Source: 13-2-20CM-68-14 sp046723355
GTDB lineage: Bacteria > Actinomycetota > Thermoleophilia > Gaiellales > Gaiellaceae
Direction of reading: 5' to 3'
Assembly (NCBI GenBank): GCA_046723355.1
Contig: JBKOUJ010000140.1
Location: forward strand, 1 to 15,720
DNA length: 15,720 bases
The position numbers and the translations under genes were made by a program. Shown here in pieces: positions 13,728 to 15,720 of this stretch (its first letter is position 1; the number at the start of each line of letters is the position of its first letter). Under the pieces are notes generated by a model. It made no database searches. It was not told the DNA's origin and worked only from the letters and a program-made list of their open reading frames with translations.

Positions 13728-15605
13728 CTACCCCTTGAAGGAGACGATTTTCTTGAGGATCAGTGACCCGAACGCCATCATCGTCAGCCCGCCTGCGATC
13801 AGCATGTGACCCTTGTGCGTGTTGTAGAGCGGGGCCATGTAGGTCGGGTTCAGCAGCGTCAGCGAGCCCGCGATGAAGAACGGGAGCCCGACGAGGGTGT
13901 AGGCGGACATGCGTCCCATCGCCGTCAGCGAGCGGATCTTCCGGGCGAACTGCTGTCGGTCGCGAACGGTGTCGGCGACCATGTCGAACAGGCCGGCGAG
14001 CGAGCCTCCGACCTGCCGTTGGATGTTCACCGCAGTGATCACGAACGAGAAGTTCTTCGAGCCGATGCGGTCGGCCGTGTCGTTGAGCGCCTCTTCCATG
14101 GGGCGACCCAGCTGGGTATCGGTGAGGATGCGGCGGAGCTCCTTGGCGGCTGGCTCCTGCCCTTCGTCGACGACGCTCTGAAGGCCCTGCTTGAAGCTGT
14201 GCCCGGCCTTCAGCGAGGCGGCCATCGTGATCAGGAGGTCCGGCAGCTGATCCTCGAACTTGCGAATCCGGCGCCGGGCCTTCACCCAGGCGAAGACGTA
14301 CGGAATGAAGCCGCCGACGAGGAACATGGCGAGGATCGCCAGGCCACCGGCGCCGGCGAGCCCGGCGACGATCGCGAACAGAAACGCGCCACCGACCATG
14401 ATCCACGCAAACTCGACGGTCTTCAGCGGCAGATCGGCGCGCTGGAGGAGCAGATGTAGGTCGCGCCACTGGCGCCGGTGTCCGAATGTGTTCTCGGTCA
14501 CGCGGAAGAGGCCGTTCATCCAGTTCAACCGCTCGCGGCCGGTGGGGCGCTTCGACCTGTGCCGCGTCGACTCGACGTGCGGTGCCAGACGCCGCTTCAG
14601 CAAGGTCCCCCTCAGCGTCGAGGCGAAGAGCGTGGCCGACGCGAGCACGAGCAGCCCCGCGAAGAGGGCGAAGACGATGTTGCCGAGCGGGCCGTAGAGC
14701 GGCCCAGGAACGAACGGGGAGGGTTTTGCTTTCGGCGAGCTCTTGTCCGCGTTCGGGACGGTGACCGTCCGCTGATCTGACCCAAGCCGGGCGACGGTGG
14801 CCTTCAGCTCGAGCTTGTCGCCGGGGCGGGCACTCGTGAGGTAGTGAACCCGCCAGGTGCGGCGGAGCTCACGGGCGATCGAGCTGTAGATCGCGCTCAG
14901 CGTCCCGCTCGAGGCGGCCGCGTGGAAGCTGCCGCCGGTCTCGTGTGCCAAGCGCTCCAGGCCCGAGGTATCCGCCTTGGCGCCGAAGGCGATTGGGTAG
15001 GCGACTGCGCCGGCCCGGTGCAAGGACTTGAGTGCCGCCTGTTCGGAAACGTTGCTGCCGACATCGTTGCCGTCCGTGAGCAGGACGACCACGCGGCCTC
15101 CCTGCTGGCTTGCGAGCACTCGGGCCGAAAGGTCGACCGCGTCCCAGAGCGCCGTGCCCGAGTTCGCGCCGATCGCGAGCGTGCGGAGCGCGTTGTCGGC
15201 GTCGATCGTTGCGCTCGAGAAGGGGCCCTGCTGCGCGGCGTGCTGGCCGAACGTGACGAGAGCGATCCGGTCGCAGGCGGGCTTCGATGCCACGAAGGCG
15301 GTTGCCGCTGAAGCGGCCTCCGCGAGCGGCTTGCCCGCCATCGAGCGCGACGTGTCGAGCGCGAGCACGACGTTCTTGCAGCGGCCGAGGTTGACCGCCT
15401 GCAGGCCGGCGACGGGGCGTCCGTTCTCGAACAGCGCCGGCGCCGTCTTCGAAGGCGCTGACGTGACCACGGTCGCACCGACGTTCGGGTAGGCGCCGAA
15501 GTCGAGCCCGTTGAGCCTGACACCGCCCCACGCCGTTCCCGCCGTGGCGAGCGCAGCGATGGCGGTAACCAGACTGAGGAGAAAAACGACAGTTTTTCTG
15601 CTCAC
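13728..15605 (-). CDS. TadB-like platform protein with N-terminal extracytoplasmic von Willebrand A domain
   Basis: 625 residues, about twice a normal TadB. Residues 1-27 are a signal peptide or anchor (MSRKTVVFLLSLVTAIAALA). Residues about 75-250 are a VWA domain with a complete metal-ion (MIDAS) site: DTSRS (D84, S86, S88), T151 in GTALWDA and D178 in LLTDGND. A short beta-like linker (HYLTSARPGDKLELKATVAR) leads to a membrane helix at about 308-330. A TadB-like half follows: membrane segments at about 398-438, the T2SSF bundle (EDQLPDLLITMAASLKAGHS at 451-470; VNIQRQVGGSLAGLFDMVAD about 526-545) and two closing helices (about 568-588 and 600-620). By topology the VWA domain would lie outside the membrane and the T2SSF part inside. 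GTG 15605 overlaps the stop of the upstream ATPase-like gene as GTGA, so translation is coupled. Both halves look intact. Confidence 0.93.
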   Translation of the reverse strand: MSRKTVVFLLSLVTAIAALATAGTAWGGVRLNGLDFGAYPNVGATVVTSAPSKTAPALFENGRPVAGLQAVNLGRCKNVVLALDTSRSMAGKPLAEAASAATAFVASKPACDRIALVTFGQHAAQQGPFSSATIDADNALRTLAIGANSGTALWDAVDLSARVLASQQGGRVVVLLTDGNDVGSNVSEQAALKSLHRAGAVAYPIAFGAKADTSGLERLAHETGGSFHAAASSGTLSAIYSSIARELRRTWRVHYLTSARPGDKLELKATVARLGSDQRTVTVPNADKSSPKAKPSPFVPGPLYGPLGNIVFALFAGLLVLASATLFASTLRGTLLKRRLAPHVESTRHRSKRPTGRERLNWMNGLFRVTENTFGHRRQWRDLHLLLQRADLPLKTVEFAWIMVGGAFLFAIVAGLAGAGGLAILAMFLVGGFIPYVFAWVKARRRIRKFEDQLPDLLITMAASLKAGHSFKQGLQSVVDEGQEPAAKELRRILTDTQLGRPMEEALNDTADRIGSKNFSFVITAVNIQRQVGGSLAGLFDMVADTVRDRQQFARKIRSLTAMGRMSAYTLVGLPFFIAGSLTLLNPTYMAPLYNTHKGHMLIAGGLTMMAFGSLILKKIVSFKG

Positions 15606-15720
15606 GAGAAGCTTCCGTAGCTCGCGTTGGCGTATGCGACGTAGCCCGCCGAATCCTCGCTGAAGAAGTGCGGCGGCAGGACGACGCCGTTCGCGGCCAT
15701 CTTCTCGAGGAAGTGCGGCT
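15602..15720 (-). CDS. 3' end of a probable CpaF/TadA secretion ATPase (partial)
   Basis: The reading frame enters from the right edge and ends at TGA 15604-15602, leaving 38 codons. The visible tail includes PHFLEKMAANGVVLPPHFFS and ends ANASYGSFS. CpaF/TadA ATPases typically end with a P-x-F-x-x-(K/R)-(L/M)-x-x-x-G-(I/V)-x-LP-x-x-x-F pattern, which this matches. Gene order (ATPase, then TadB, then TadC) supports it. The stop overlaps the next start in GTGA. The Walker motifs lie outside the window. Confidence 0.6.
   Translation of the reverse strand, partial: PHFLEKMAANGVVLPPHFFSEDSAGYVAYANASYGSFS

Overview
The window is high-GC, tightly packed chromosomal DNA. The most likely source is an actinobacterium. 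The class Thermoleophilia (Solirubrobacterales/Gaiellales-like) is my best guess, from the GC-rich codon use, the frequent GTG starts, the TAnnnT elements placed exactly six bases before start codons (leaderless transcription), and the Tad-type secretion genes. The lineage is inferred from general style, not from a marker gene. I saw no rRNA, tRNA, insertion sequence or CRISPR array.

Layout. Positions 1-1604 are decaying DNA: a nitronate monooxygenase gene broken by a frameshift and an internal deletion, a protein-like stretch spread over several frames, and a strong hairpin. At 1605-2057 (+) lies a small FMN-type split-barrel protein. At 2226-4985 (-) is a 919-residue chimera: an acyl-CoA synthetase-like (ANL) domain whose ATP-binding loop is destroyed, joined to about 400 residues of highly charged helix that includes a 40-residue tandem repeat. 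Upstream of it on the same strand are an M20 metallopeptidase (5064-6431) and an ArsR-type regulator (6453-7139). Facing these, a DUF6058-like protein (7182-7763) and a LysE-type exporter (7773-8393) run on the + strand.

Positions 8390-10068 hold a classic divergent pair: a zinc-free quinone oxidoreductase (-) and a TetR regulator (+). They share a 66-bp spacer carrying three copies of an 11-bp operator. A multi-membrane-span PIG-V-like glycosyltransferase candidate (10043-11305, -) follows. From 11351 to the right edge is the end of a tad/T2SF pilus or secretion operon reading leftward: the 3' end of a probable CpaF/TadA ATPase, a TadB platform protein with an N-terminal extracytoplasmic von Willebrand A domain, TadC, and a 485-residue coiled-coil protein.

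The best leads are the VWA-TadB fusion with its coiled-coil partner gene, the pseudoenzyme/charged-helix chimera, and the five starts that share the TAnnnT-N6-GTG arrangement. That arrangement fixes both the starts and the likely promoters.
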